Part shown: piece after piece, positions 43,387 through 52,503 of the stretch | How the letters are laid out: each line of letters starts with the position of its first letter | Numbering within the stretch: position 1 is the stretch's first letter | Assembly: GCF_001261915.1 (NCBI RefSeq) | Contig: NZ_CVRT01000068.1 | Location: 1 to 59,824, forward strand | Direction: 5' to 3' | DNA from: Halorubrum sp. SD626R | GTDB taxonomy: Archaea; Halobacteriota; Halobacteria; Halobacteriales; Haloferacaceae | Length of the DNA stretch: 59,824 nucleotides | Translations under genes and position numbers: made by a program | Notes under the pieces: generated by a model | Seen by the model: only the letters and a program-made list of their open reading frames with translations | Databases searched by the model: none | Told to the model about the DNA's origin: nothing

Positions 43387-44370
43387 ATGCTCGGAATCGA
43401 ACTCACCCCCGAACACGACCTGCACCGCCTCGTCGACCTCGGCGTCCGCGCCGAGGACGCCGGCTACGACGCCGTCTACTCGACGTGTCACTACAACAAC
43501 CGCGACCCGTGGGCGTTCCTCTCGCAGCTCGCGACCGCCACGGAGTCCGTCCGGCTCGGTCCGGGCGTCGCGAACCCCTACGAGACCCACCCGGTGACGC
43601 TCGCCTCGCGGGTGGCCACCCTCGACGAGCTCTCGGAGGGCCGGGCCGTCTTCGGGCTCGGCCCCGGTGACCCCTCCACGCTCGCGAACCTCGGGCTCGC
43701 CGACGAGCGCGGGCTCCGCCCGGTCTTGGAGGCGTTCAAGACCGCACAGCAGCTGTGGGCCGGCGAGCGCGTCGACCACGACGGGACCTTCGACGCCAGC
43801 GAGGCGGGGCTCAACTACGAGCCGCCCCAGGGCGCGTCGATCCCGGTCCACGTCGGCGGCGAGGGGCCGCACATGTGCCGGATGGCCGCGAAACACGCCG
43901 ACGGGCTGCTGTACAACGGCTCGCATCCCAAGGACCTCGCGTGGGCTCGCGAGCAGGTCGACGACGGCCTCGGCGACCGCCCCGAGCACCGGGGCGACTT
44001 CGACCTCATCGCGTACGCCGCGGTCTCGGTCGACGAGGACGAGGACGCGGCGCGCGAGGCGGCTCGGCCCCCGGTCGCGTTCATCGCCGCGGGCGCGGCG
44101 CCCCCCGTCCTGAAACGCCACGGGATCGACCCGGACGCGGCGAGCGAGATCGGCGAGCGCGTCTCTGCCGGCGAGTTCTCCGCGGCCTTCGACCTCGTGA
44201 CCCCGGCGATGATAGACGCGTTCTGCATGGCCGGCTCCCCGGAGACCGTCCGCGAGCGCGCGGCCGCCGTCGCCGAGCACGCCGACGGGCTCGTGGTCGG
44301 GTCGCCGCTCGGTCCGGACCTGGAGGACGCCGTCGACCTCGCGGCCGAGGCCGCCGACGGTCTGTTCTAA
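43387..44370 (+). CDS. mer: F420-dependent 5,10-methylenetetrahydromethanopterin reductase-like protein (luciferase fold)
   Basis: The 327-residue protein is a bacterial-luciferase-like TIM barrel: MLGIELTPEHDLHRLVDLGVRAEDAGYDAVYSTCHYNNRDPWAF, VRLGPGVANPYETHPVTLASRVATLDELSEGRAVFGLGPGD, and VGGEGPHMCRMAAKHADGLLYNGSHPKDLAWAREQV. This is the Mer/FGD type that uses reduced F420. In haloarchaea Mer homologues probably take part in folate or C1 metabolism, not methanogenesis. The three-base gap to cofE indicates an operon that couples cofactor synthesis to its user. Confidence 0.9.
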   Translation: MLGIELTPEHDLHRLVDLGVRAEDAGYDAVYSTCHYNNRDPWAFLSQLATATESVRLGPGVANPYETHPVTLASRVATLDELSEGRAVFGLGPGDPSTLANLGLADERGLRPVLEAFKTAQQLWAGERVDHDGTFDASEAGLNYEPPQGASIPVHVGGEGPHMCRMAAKHADGLLYNGSHPKDLAWAREQVDDGLGDRPEHRGDFDLIAYAAVSVDEDEDAAREAARPPVAFIAAGAAPPVLKRHGIDPDAASEIGERVSAGEFSAAFDLVTPAMIDAFCMAGSPETVRERAAAVAEHADGLVVGSPLGPDLEDAVDLAAEAADGLF

Positions 44371-44451
44371 TCCGGCCGCGCCCGCCCGTCTTGATCCGGC
44401 CGCGTCGCTTCCGGGCGAGACGGTCGAATCGGAACGGAGAGCGAAACCGAG

Positions 44452-44691
44452 CTACTCGGAGCGACCGCGACCGCCCAGCGAGGGCAGCGTCACGCCGATC
44501 TCCTGCAGGAGCGCGCCGACCGCGGCGTAGCCGAGCACGGACACGGAGGCGATGATCAGGACCTGTCCGACGACGATCAGTAGCGCCGAGAGCGGGTCGC
44601 CGGCGCCGAGGATGAGGTCGTTCAGGAAGATGTCGACGAAGCGGCCGATATCGCCGACGACCCGCGAGACGAAGTCGATGAGCGCGAACAT
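44452..44691 (-). CDS. Small membrane protein (79 aa)
   Basis: The protein has two hydrophobic segments (about 3-30 and 38-60), with basic and glycine-rich C terminus (GGRGRSE). No family recognised. ATG at 44691 is chosen; a GTG six bases upstream is a possible alternative. It converges on mer. Confidence 0.62.
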   Translation of the reverse strand: MFALIDFVSRVVGDIGRFVDIFLNDLILGAGDPLSALLIVVGQVLIIASVSVLGYAAVGALLQEIGVTLPSLGGRGRSE

Positions 44692-44850
44692 GGCCACGGC
44701 TTGTCTCGCGGGGTACTTGTGTGTTGAGTTCCCGGTCGCTCCCCGCCTCCGGGAACGGCCGTGTCGGACCGCTCCCGACGCGGTGGCGGACGCGCTCTCG
44801 CCGCGAGGCGGTTCCGGTAACCGAACGCCTTACACCGAGCGGACACGGAT

Positions 44851-46734
44851 ATGTTCGTGATGAACGCGCTGATGGACCTGTTCGCCGAGAACACGCTCCT
44901 GTGGGTCCTCACCGGTGTCCTCGCCTACTCCGCGGCCGCGCTGTGGCTCCGGAACCGCGGGGTACTCCCGGAGTCGGTCCGCGTCTCCGGCCCGATACTC
45001 ACCCTCCGCACGCTCCGCGGTCGGGAGTTCCTCAACCGGCTCGCGGCCCCGCGGCGGTTCTGGCGCGGGCTCGCGAACCTCGGGCTCGGCGGGGCCCTCG
45101 TCGCGATGGTCGGGTCGTTCTTCCTGATCCTCTCCTCCGCGGCCTCGGCGCTGAACACCGCGCAGCCCTCCGCGATCCAGCAGCCGCAGAACTTCCTCAT
45201 CATCCCCGGCGTCAACGACTTCCTCCCGCTGTCGGTCGCGCCCGAGATCGTCGCCGGGCTCGCGGTCGCGATGGTCGTCCACGAGGGGGCACACGGCCTG
45301 CTCTGCCGCGTCGAGGATATCGACATCGAGTCGATGGGACTCGTCTTCTTCGCGATTCTGCCCGTCGGCGCCTTCGTCGAGCCGGACGAGGAGGCGACGC
45401 AGGCGGCGTCTCGGGGGGCCCGCGCGAGGATGTTCGCGGCCGGCGTCACCGCCAACGCGCTGCTCACGGTGCTCGTGTTCGCGCTGCTGTTCGGCCCAGT
45501 TGTCGGCGCGATCTCGCCGGCGCCCGGCTACGCCGTCGGCGAGGTGAACCCGGACTCGCCGGCCGACGCGGCCGGCCTCGCGGCGGGCGACCGGATCGTC
45601 GAGGTCGGCGGCCAGCCGGTCGGCACGGCCGGCGAGTTCGAGGCCGCGATCGCGGACGCGGGCGACACCGTGACCGTCACGGCCGACGACGGCGACGGGG
45701 AGCGCGACGTGGAGGTCGACCGACGGCTCCAGGCGGTCGGCTCCGCCGGCGGCAACCCGCTCGGCGTGACGGTCGCGGAGGCGCCGCTGACGGTCGAGTC
45801 GGTGAACGGCGAGGCGGTGGCGACCGAGCGCGGCTTCTACGACGCCGTCGGCGACGCGGAGCGCGCCACGGTGTCGGTGCGGAGCGCCGCCGGCGCGAGC
45901 GACGGGGAGGCGAACGCGACGACCGCGGAGATCCCGATCGGCGCGTACGCGCTCGGCGTGCAGACGGACGGCCCGCTCGACGAGGCGGGGGCGGAGCCGG
46001 GCGAGCCGCTGACGATCGTCTCCATCGACGGGGAACGGGTCCGTGACGCCGAGGACCTCTCGGCGGTGCTCGGCGAGCGCGACCCCGACGAGACCGTCGA
46101 GGTGATCGCGTACGACGGCGGCGACGAGCGCCGGGCCTACGACGTCGAGCTGGCACCGCACCCGAACCGCGACGGCGGGTTCGTCGGGGTCACGGTGTTC
46201 CCCGGATCCAGCGGGCTCGCGCTCGACGACTTCGGCGTCTCCGAGTACCCCGCCGGCGCCTACCTCGAACTGCTCGGCGGCGACGGCGGCGAGACCGGGG
46301 CCGACGGGGTCCCGATCGGCGGGCTGACGGACTCCCCGCTCGGGCTCGTGTTCGTCTCGCTCGTCCTCCCGCTCGGCAGCCTGTTCGGGCTCCCGTTCAA
46401 CTTCGCGGGGTTCACCGGCGACGTGACCAACTTCTTCGTCGTCGACGGGGCGCTCGGCGCGCTCGGCGGCGGGGTGTTCCTGCTCGCGAACCTCCTCTTC
46501 TGGACCGGCTGGATCAACATCCAGCTCGCGCTGTTCAACTGCCTGCCGGCGTTCCCGCTCGACGGCGGGCGGATCCTCCGGATGGTCGCGGAGGCGGTGA
46601 TCAGCCGGGTCCCGCTCTCGGACCGGCACGCTGCCGTCCGGACGATCACCGTCTCGTCCGGGCTCGTGATGCTCGCCGGGCTGATCGCGATGATATTCGG
46701 CAACCAGATCCTCACGGCGCTCGGGCTGATCTGA
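44851..46734 (+). CDS. Site-2-protease-family membrane metalloprotease with two PDZ-like domains
   Basis: The 627-residue protein is an M50 zinc protease. The catalytic HEGAH is at 144-148 inside a span, and the C-terminal NCLPAFPLDGGRILRM matches the family's NxxPxxxLDGG third metal-ligand motif. Two PDZ-like regions lie between (about 225-280 and 345-405): GEVNPDSPADAAGLAAGDRIVEVGG and LDEAGAEPGEPLTIVSIDGERV. Around six or more spans are visible. Such proteases cleave regulatory membrane proteins. Length and insert of two PDZ domains are larger than many bacterial members. ATG at 44851 is used; MNAL at 44863 is possible. Confidence 0.9.
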   Translation: MFVMNALMDLFAENTLLWVLTGVLAYSAAALWLRNRGVLPESVRVSGPILTLRTLRGREFLNRLAAPRRFWRGLANLGLGGALVAMVGSFFLILSSAASALNTAQPSAIQQPQNFLIIPGVNDFLPLSVAPEIVAGLAVAMVVHEGAHGLLCRVEDIDIESMGLVFFAILPVGAFVEPDEEATQAASRGARARMFAAGVTANALLTVLVFALLFGPVVGAISPAPGYAVGEVNPDSPADAAGLAAGDRIVEVGGQPVGTAGEFEAAIADAGDTVTVTADDGDGERDVEVDRRLQAVGSAGGNPLGVTVAEAPLTVESVNGEAVATERGFYDAVGDAERATVSVRSAAGASDGEANATTAEIPIGAYALGVQTDGPLDEAGAEPGEPLTIVSIDGERVRDAEDLSAVLGERDPDETVEVIAYDGGDERRAYDVELAPHPNRDGGFVGVTVFPGSSGLALDDFGVSEYPAGAYLELLGGDGGETGADGVPIGGLTDSPLGLVFVSLVLPLGSLFGLPFNFAGFTGDVTNFFVVDGALGALGGGVFLLANLLFWTGWINIQLALFNCLPAFPLDGGRILRMVAEAVISRVPLSDRHAAVRTITVSSGLVMLAGLIAMIFGNQILTALGLI

Positions 46735-46801
46735 GCTGTATGAGTCGTCCGCCGACCGCCGGGATGGCCGACGCGGCTCGCCCGGAGCGCGGAGGAGGGC
46801 G

Positions 46802-47359
46802 ATGACGGTCCGCGTTCGCCCGTACGACCCCGCGACCGACGCCGAGGGGCTCTACGCACGCAAGCTCGCCTTCGAGCGCGGACTCGGAGAGAACACCGGC
46901 GGCGACGAGAAGGCCGTCGCCTACGAGGGGAAGCTCACCGACGGCTACCGCGAACGGTGGCTCGCGTGGGTCGACCGATGCGTCGCGGACGACGAGCGGT
47001 GCGTGACGGTCGCGGTCGACGAGGGCGGCGAGAGCGAGGGCGGTGGCGGGGACGACGAGAACGCCGGGGACGAGAGCGGCGAGGTCGTCGGCTACGTCTT
47101 CGTCCTCCCCGAGCGGCTCGCGATGGTCTGGGACGCCGCCGTGATCAACGAGCTCTACGTCGCCCCGGCGCACCGCGGCACGGGCGTCGCGGACGACCTC
47201 GTGGCCGCCGCCGTCGACCTCGCGAGCGACCAGTCGCTTCCGCTCGACCGGATCGTGCTCGACGTCGACCCCGCGAACGAGCGCGCTCGGGCCTTCTACG
47301 ACCGTCACGGCTTCGAGTCGTGGGGCGAGCTGGTCGCGCGACCGGTCGACCGCGACTGA
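46802..47359 (+). CDS. GNAT-family N-acetyltransferase
   Basis: The 185-residue protein has the GNAT core: VRVRPYDPATDAEGLYARKLAFERGL, VVGYVFVLPERLAMVWDAAVINELYVAPAHRGTGVADDLVAAAV (with the acetyl-CoA loop R-G-T-G-V-A), and DVDPANERARAFYDRHGFESWGELVARPV. The region 75-95 is a glycine- and acid-rich insert that is probably disordered. The substrate is unknown. Confidence 0.87.
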   Translation: MTVRVRPYDPATDAEGLYARKLAFERGLGENTGGDEKAVAYEGKLTDGYRERWLAWVDRCVADDERCVTVAVDEGGESEGGGGDDENAGDESGEVVGYVFVLPERLAMVWDAAVINELYVAPAHRGTGVADDLVAAAVDLASDQSLPLDRIVLDVDPANERARAFYDRHGFESWGELVARPVDRD

Positions 47360-47400
47360 GACCGAACCGGAACCGCAAGACGTGAGAACGGCGGACAGGA

Positions 47401-47407
47401 ATTATAT
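47401..47407 (+). promoter_or_regulatory. TATA box of the UspA gene at 47431
   Basis: ATTATATG is centred 27 nt upstream of the ATG at 47431. Confidence 0.65.
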
Positions 47408-47430
47408 GCGAGCCGGCGCGACCTCCGCGT

Positions 47431-47856
47431 ATGAGCTATCTCGTGGCCACCGACGGATCGGCGGAGAGCGACGAGGCCGTTCGATACGCGGCGCGACAGG
47501 CGGTCGCGTTCTACGAGACGCTCGAGGTCGCCCACGTGCTGACGCCGGACTCGGAGCTCGTCGACGGCACGATCGTCCTGCCGGGCGAGGAGGCCGCGGT
47601 CGACGCCGGCCAGAGCGTCCTCGCCAACGCCCGAACGATCGCGGAAGAGGCCGTCGGCGACGAGTCGATCGACCTGGAGACGCAGCTACTCACCGGACGC
47701 CCGGCCGACGCGATCGCCGACTACGCGGCCGGGAACGATGTCGACGCGATCTACGTGGGCCACCGCGGGCTGAGCGAGGAGCGCGAGCAGGTCGTCGGCA
47801 GCGTCGCGAAGAGCGTCGTCGACAAGGCCGACGTGCCGGTGACGGTGATCCGGTAG
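47431..47856 (+). CDS. Universal stress protein, UspA family
   Basis: The 141-residue Usp domain begins MSYLVATDGSAESDEAVRYAA and ends YVGHRGLSEEREQVVGSVAKSVVDKADVPVTVIR, with the GH-x-GLS...VGSVAKSVV nucleotide loop intact. It is the most canonical of the five Usp proteins here. The ATG is preceded by a TATA box at the leaderless distance. The following 138 nt, up to the rhodanese gene, hold only a short AT-rich promoter-like stretch. Confidence 0.92.
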   Translation: MSYLVATDGSAESDEAVRYAARQAVAFYETLEVAHVLTPDSELVDGTIVLPGEEAAVDAGQSVLANARTIAEEAVGDESIDLETQLLTGRPADAIADYAAGNDVDAIYVGHRGLSEEREQVVGSVAKSVVDKADVPVTVIR

Positions 47857-47994
47857 GTGTCAGCGTAAATAAACGACTTTTAGCCTCCGACGCGGTCGTT
47901 TTCGACGGTATCGTTCGTTTGCCGCCCGTCACAGGCGCCGGAAAGAACCGCCATTATCGGACGTTCAAAACGGCGTTAGGCCGTAGTACGGGCG

Positions 47995-48867
47995 ATGTCT
48001 GAAGACGTACTCGTCACGGCGGACTGGGTCGAAGAGCGACTCGACACGTTCCAAGGCGACGACTCCGATCACCGGCTCGTCGAGGTCAACAACCCGACCG
48101 TCACCGACGAGTCGGAGTACACGCCCTACGAGGAGGGCCACATTCCGGGCGCCCTGAACTTCGAGTGGGACGAGGTCTTCACCGACGAGACCGAACGCGA
48201 CATCGTCTCGAAGGAGAACTTCGCGAAGCGAAACGGCGAGGGCGGCATCGACGCCGACACGACGGTCGTCGTGTACGGCGGCGGGCGCGTCCCGAACTGG
48301 TTCGCGCTGTTCGGCTACTGGATCTACAAGTACTACGGTCACGACGACGTCCGCGTGATCGACGGCGGGAAGGGGTACTGGGTCGAGAACGACTACCCGC
48401 TCTCGACCGAAGAGCCCGACTTCACGCCCCGCGAGTACGAGGCCCGCGGTCCCTTCGAGAGCGTCCGCGCCTACAAGGACGACATCGACAAGGCGATCGA
48501 GGAGGGGATCCCGATGGTCGACGTCCGCTCCCCCGAGGAGTTCTCGGGAGAGGTCATCGCCCCCGAGGGACTCAACGAGACCGCCCAGCGCGGCGGCCAC
48601 ATCCCCGGCGCGAGCAACGTCCCGATCGGGACGACCCTGAACGAGGATGGCACGTTCAAGAGCGCGGACGAACTCCGCGAGCTGTACTCGGACGCCGGCG
48701 TCGACGGCGACGAGTCGACGATCACCTACTGCCGCGTCGGCGAGCGCTCGTCGATCGAGTGGTTCCTCCTGCACGAGCTGCTCGGCTACGACGACGTCCG
48801 CAACTACGACGGCTCCTGGACCGAGTGGGGGAACCTCGTCGGCGCGCCGATCGAGACCGGCGAGTAG
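47995..48867 (+). CDS. Tandem rhodanese (thiosulfate/3-mercaptopyruvate sulfurtransferase)
   Basis: The 290-residue protein has two rhodanese domains. Domain 1 (about 1-135) has ALNFEWDEVFTDE and VVYGGGRVPNW in place of an active-site cysteine loop, so it is inactive, as is normal in tandem rhodaneses. Domain 2 carries the persulfide cysteine in TYCRVGERSS (about residue 243). The enzyme moves sulfane sulfur to cyanide or other thiophiles. ATG at 47995 follows an AT-rich promoter-like region. Confidence 0.93.
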   Translation: MSEDVLVTADWVEERLDTFQGDDSDHRLVEVNNPTVTDESEYTPYEEGHIPGALNFEWDEVFTDETERDIVSKENFAKRNGEGGIDADTTVVVYGGGRVPNWFALFGYWIYKYYGHDDVRVIDGGKGYWVENDYPLSTEEPDFTPREYEARGPFESVRAYKDDIDKAIEEGIPMVDVRSPEEFSGEVIAPEGLNETAQRGGHIPGASNVPIGTTLNEDGTFKSADELRELYSDAGVDGDESTITYCRVGERSSIEWFLLHELLGYDDVRNYDGSWTEWGNLVGAPIETGE

Positions 48868-49003
48868 GCGACGCTCGCCCGCTGACCGCCTCATCGCTAT
48901 TTTCGAACTGCTCCGATCGACGGCGACCCGTCGGACTGCCGCCGCGCCGGGGAACCGTCGCCGACAGGCCCATGTCCCGAGAGACCGAAGCGACGGTGTA
49001 CGC

Positions 49004-50734
49004 ATGCACGCGGGCGCGGACGACGACTCGACGGCGCTTCCGACGGTCCCGGACCGGGACGCGATCCGGTCGCTCGCCGGATCGCCGGCCGAGGCCGGGA
49101 CCGTCGTCTGGCACCGGGAGGACCTGCGGATCGCGGACAACCCCGCGCTCGCGGCGGCGGCCGACTCGGCGGCCGCGAAGGAGGGAACCGACACGACCGT
49201 CCTCCCCCTGTTCGTCTTCGACCCGGCCTTCTACGGCGACCGCGGGACGGCCTGCGACGCCCGGATCGCGTTCCTCCACGACTCCCTGCGCGACCTCGAC
49301 CGACAGTACCGCGACGTCGGCGCGCCCGGCCTGACATACGCCCACGGCGACCCGATCGAGGTCCTCGGCCGCTTCGTCGACGCCGGGTGGGACGTCGTCG
49401 CGACGCGGAGCGTGACCGGCCGGTACGGGCTCCGGCGCGACGAGCGCGCTCGCGACCAACTCGGCGTCGAGTTCGTCGACGACGACGGACTGGTCCGAGG
49501 CGCCGACCGTCCGCGCCGAGAGTGGAAGGCGGCGATCGAGTCGTGGCTGGCCGCGGACCCGTGCGACTGGGATCCGCGACGCGTCGCCGTCGAGCGGGTC
49601 GCGGCCGATCCGGAGTCGGCCGCGAGCGCCGACCGGGATCACGGCAACCCGTTCTCCCCGACGCCCGAGTCGGTCGCGGCAGCCTACGACGTGACCCCGG
49701 AGAAGTCGATGGTGCCGGAGGGGGGCCGGGCGGCCGGCCGCGATCGGCTGGAGTCGTTCGTCGCGCGGATCGGCGAGTACCCGGGAAGCATCTCCTCGCC
49801 GGTCGACGCTCGCGGAGGGACGAGCGGCCTCTCGCCGTACCTCCGATTCGGCTGCCTCTCGCTCCGGGAGGTCCACCGGTACGTCGACGAGCGCGCGCCG
49901 GACGGCCGCGGCAAGTCGATGTTCGTCTCCCGCCTGTTCTGGAACCGCCACTACCGGCAGAAGCTGGTCGACTGGCCGGGGTGGCTCGACGAGGCCGTCA
50001 ACCCCATTTATAAGAATTTCAACCGCGACCGCCACGATCCGGAGCTCGTCGCGGCGTGGAAGGCGGGCGAGACGGGGTTCCCGATGGTGGACGCGAGCAT
50101 GCGCTGTCTCCGCGAGACCGGATGGCTCAACTTCCGGATGCGGGCGCTGTGCGCGAGCGTCTACTTCCACGTCCTCCAGCAGCCGTGGCGGATCGGCGCG
50201 GACCACTTCTACGAGCACCTGATCGACGCCGACGCCGCGATCAACTACACGCAGTGGCAGTCGCAGTGCGGGCTCGTGGGGCGCCCCGGACTCCGCCTCT
50301 ACAACCCGCGAAAGCAGGTCCGCGACCAGGACCCCGACGGCGAGTTCGTCACGCGGTGGGTCCCGGAGCTGGAGCGGCTCCCGGCCGAGCACCTCGATCG
50401 GCCGGACCACGCCCCGCTTTCGGTCCAAGCGGAGTGCGGCGTCGAGATCGGCGAGGAGTATCCCTATCCGGTCGTCGACTACGAGGCGGCCCGCGAGGAG
50501 TTCGAACGGCGGTACTACGACGCGCATCCCGCGGCCGCGGGGCGACTGGCCGACGAATCGATCGCGCGGCGCGCCTCGCTATCGGGCGACCTCGACGCCG
50601 CCAGAGCCATCGCCGAGGAACACGGGAGTGAGGCCTCGGAGCGAGGGGACGGAGCGACCGGCGACGGAGCGACGGCCTCTGGTGACCACCGCGGCCGTCA
50701 GACCGACCTGTCCGCGTTCGACGTGGACGACTGA
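49004..50734 (+). CDS. phr: Photolyase/cryptochrome-family flavoprotein
   Basis: The 576-residue protein begins with the antenna-binding half (VVWHREDLRIADNPAL) and continues with the FAD-binding half: GLSPYLRFGCLSLREVHRYVD, SMFVSRLFWNRHYRQKLVDWPG, FPMVDASMRCLRETGWLNFRMRALCASVYFHVL and DADAAINYTQWQSQCGLVG. This indicates blue-light DNA repair of pyrimidine dimers (photolyase); a cryptochrome-like role cannot be excluded. A charged insert near residues 165-215 and a C-terminal tail of about 65 residues are extra relative to class I enzymes. ATG at 49004. Confidence 0.9.
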   Translation: MHAGADDDSTALPTVPDRDAIRSLAGSPAEAGTVVWHREDLRIADNPALAAAADSAAAKEGTDTTVLPLFVFDPAFYGDRGTACDARIAFLHDSLRDLDRQYRDVGAPGLTYAHGDPIEVLGRFVDAGWDVVATRSVTGRYGLRRDERARDQLGVEFVDDDGLVRGADRPRREWKAAIESWLAADPCDWDPRRVAVERVAADPESAASADRDHGNPFSPTPESVAAAYDVTPEKSMVPEGGRAAGRDRLESFVARIGEYPGSISSPVDARGGTSGLSPYLRFGCLSLREVHRYVDERAPDGRGKSMFVSRLFWNRHYRQKLVDWPGWLDEAVNPIYKNFNRDRHDPELVAAWKAGETGFPMVDASMRCLRETGWLNFRMRALCASVYFHVLQQPWRIGADHFYEHLIDADAAINYTQWQSQCGLVGRPGLRLYNPRKQVRDQDPDGEFVTRWVPELERLPAEHLDRPDHAPLSVQAECGVEIGEEYPYPVVDYEAAREEFERRYYDAHPAAAGRLADESIARRASLSGDLDAARAIAEEHGSEASERGDGATGDGATASGDHRGRQTDLSAFDVDD

Positions 50735-50754
50735 CCCGACGACGCGTGCGAACG

Positions 50755-50762
50755 TATTTACG
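50755..50762 (+). promoter_or_regulatory. TATA box of the DUF2892 gene
   Basis: CGTATTTACG is centred 26 nt upstream of the ATG at 50785. Confidence 0.55.
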
Positions 50763-50784
50763 CTTGTGTGCCGTATTGTGACGT

Positions 50785-51018
50785 ATGAACCAGAACGTCG
50801 GTGCGACGGATAAGCGCGTTAGAACGGCCCTCGGTGCGGTGCTCGGTGTCGCCTCGCTCGCGACCCTCGCCGGGGCGGTTCCGCTGCCGGCGCTCGCCGC
50901 GCCCGTCCTCGGCGTCGCGTCGCTGCTCATGCTCGGGACCGCCGCGGCCGGAACGTGCGCGCTCTACTCCCTGCTCGGCGTCGACACGTGTCCCGCGTCG
51001 GCGGGCGGGTCCCGGTAG
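50785..51018 (+). CDS. DUF2892 small membrane protein
   Basis: The 77-residue protein matches DUF2892 membrane proteins: an N-terminal NVGATDKRVRTALGAVLGVASL and a central hydrophobic hairpin (LAGAVPLPALAAPVLGVASLLMLGTAAAG) ending TCALYSLLGVDTC. Two cysteines lie at the C-terminal side of the second span. Relatives are often found with rhodanese domains (YgaP); a rhodanese gene is two genes upstream here. Confidence 0.82.
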   Translation: MNQNVGATDKRVRTALGAVLGVASLATLAGAVPLPALAAPVLGVASLLMLGTAAAGTCALYSLLGVDTCPASAGGSR

Positions 51019-51129
51019 GTCCGCTTCCCGGTTCGGATCTCGCCGCGAGAAGGACCGACTGGGCCTTTCGACGGGTCTTGAGACCGCCGCCGACGGCAGC
51101 CTCAAGTGTGGCTGGTCGTAACGTCTCAC

Positions 51130-51222
51130 ATGAGACCCCAAGACAGACCGCCAGTCGCGACGGGCGTCCGCGACGAACGCCGCGCCGACCGAACCCCGGA
51201 CGACCGAGGTGACCGACCGTGA
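51130..51222 (+). CDS. Candidate 30-residue leader ORF before the GlpA-like gene
   Basis: An ATG at 51130 opens a 30-codon frame (MRPQDRPPVATGVRDERRAD...DRGDRP) whose stop TGA overlaps the GTG start of the next gene as GTGA. The tight overlap suggests translational coupling. The peptide is basic and proline- and arginine-rich. Evidence is weak because no homology can be seen. Confidence 0.35.
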   Translation: MRPQDRPPVATGVRDERRADRTPDDRGDRP

Positions 51223-52451
51223 GCGACGACCCGACCGTCCTCGTGATCGGCGGCGGCGCGACCGGGGCCGGCGTCGCCCGCGACCTGGCGCTCCGCGGCG
51301 TCGACGTGACGCTCGTCGACCGCGGCGGGCTCGCCGGCGGGACCTCCGGTCGCTCGCACGGCCTGCTCCACAGCGGCGCCCGCTACGCCGAGGCCGACGC
51401 GCCCGGCGCCGAGGAGTGCCTCCGCGAGAACCGCACGCTTCGGGAGATCGCCGGCGCGTGCGTCCGCGAGACCGGCGGGCTGTTCGTCCGCCTCTCCGGC
51501 GACGACCCGGACTACTTCGCGGAGAAGGTCGCCGCCTGCGAGGAGATCGGCATCGAGACCGAGCGGCTCGACGCCGACGAGGCGCAGGCGGTCGTCCCCG
51601 GGCTCTCGGACGACGTCGTCGAGGCGTTCCGCGTCCCCGACGGAGTGATCTACCCCTCGTGGCTGGTCGCCGCCAACGCCGCCGACGCCGAGCGACACGG
51701 CGCCACCGTCCACACTGACGCGCCCGTGGAGGCCATCGAAACGGCCGACGGCGCGGTCTCGGCCGTGCGTGTCGGCGGCGACGTCGACGTCACCCTCGAA
51801 CCGGACCACGTCGTCAACGCGACCGGCGCGTGGGCCGACCGGATCGCCGACCTCGCCGGCGTCGAAGTGGGGATGGCGCCGAGCCGGGGCGTGATGATCT
51901 CCGTCGAGTACGACGGGCTCGACCCGGTGTTGAACCGGTGCCGCGACCCCGACGACGGCGACATCGTCGTCCCTCACGAGGGGGAGGCGGTGCTCGGGAC
52001 GACGAGCGTCCCGGTCGACGACCCGGACGAGTACGAGCAGGCCGACTGGGAGGTGGAGCGTTCGGTCGAGGAGTGCGCGGCGATGCTCCCCGACGTCGCC
52101 GACGCGCCGACGGTCCGGACGTGGTGGGGCGTCCGCCCCCTGTACGCGCCAGACGAGACCGGTTCGAACCGACGAGGTATCTCCCGGGGATTCACCGTGA
52201 TCGACCACGCCGACGAGGGCGTCTCGAACCTCCACACCGTGGTCGGCGGGAAGCTGACGACCTACCGGGAGATGGCCGAGGTGACGAGCGATCGCGTCTG
52301 CGAGCGCCTCGGCGTCGAGGCCGCCTGCGAGACCGCGACGGAGCGGCTCCCTGGCGCCGACGATCCGGATCGGCTCGACGAGTTCGTCGAGCGCTACGGT
52401 GGGGCGAACCCGACCGACGCCGGCGTCGTCGACGCGGCGGCCGACGACTGA
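51219..52451 (+). CDS. GlpA-like FAD-dependent oxidoreductase lacking the C-terminal domain
   Basis: The 410-residue protein has the DAO/GlpA fold: VLVIGGGATGAGVARDLALRGVDVTLVDRGGLAGGTSGRSHGLLHSGARYAEAD, HGATVHTDAPVEAIE, VVNATGAWADRIADLAGVEVGMAPSRGVMI, and the final LHTVVGGKLTTYREMAE. This matches glycerol-3-phosphate dehydrogenase subunit A over its FAD part. Classical haloarchaeal GlpA (about 550-580 residues) has a C-terminal BFD-like iron-sulfur domain that is missing here, and no glpB or glpC is adjacent. It may be a related dehydrogenase. GTG start at 51219. Confidence 0.8.
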   Translation: MSDDPTVLVIGGGATGAGVARDLALRGVDVTLVDRGGLAGGTSGRSHGLLHSGARYAEADAPGAEECLRENRTLREIAGACVRETGGLFVRLSGDDPDYFAEKVAACEEIGIETERLDADEAQAVVPGLSDDVVEAFRVPDGVIYPSWLVAANAADAERHGATVHTDAPVEAIETADGAVSAVRVGGDVDVTLEPDHVVNATGAWADRIADLAGVEVGMAPSRGVMISVEYDGLDPVLNRCRDPDDGDIVVPHEGEAVLGTTSVPVDDPDEYEQADWEVERSVEECAAMLPDVADAPTVRTWWGVRPLYAPDETGSNRRGISRGFTVIDHADEGVSNLHTVVGGKLTTYREMAEVTSDRVCERLGVEAACETATERLPGADDPDRLDEFVERYGGANPTDAGVVDAAADD

Positions 52452-52503
52452 GCGAGTCAAAGAGCCCTCGATTGCGAGCCGGGGCGGGGTGAGGAAAGGA
52501 AAG

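Noticed and set aside
44830..46629. A 599-codon minus-strand frame opposite the site-2 protease gene
   Set aside because: It is antisense to a gene with clear catalytic motifs and has shadow-type composition (Arg, Asp, Val rich).
49990..50020. CATTTATAAG inside the photolyase gene, similar to motifs at the edges of the repeat family
   Set aside because: It is in coding sequence with no other part of the element nearby; it encodes a conserved PIYKNF stretch.
48722..50527. A 601-codon minus-strand frame opposite the photolyase and rhodanese genes
   Set aside because: Antisense shadow without any domain pattern.
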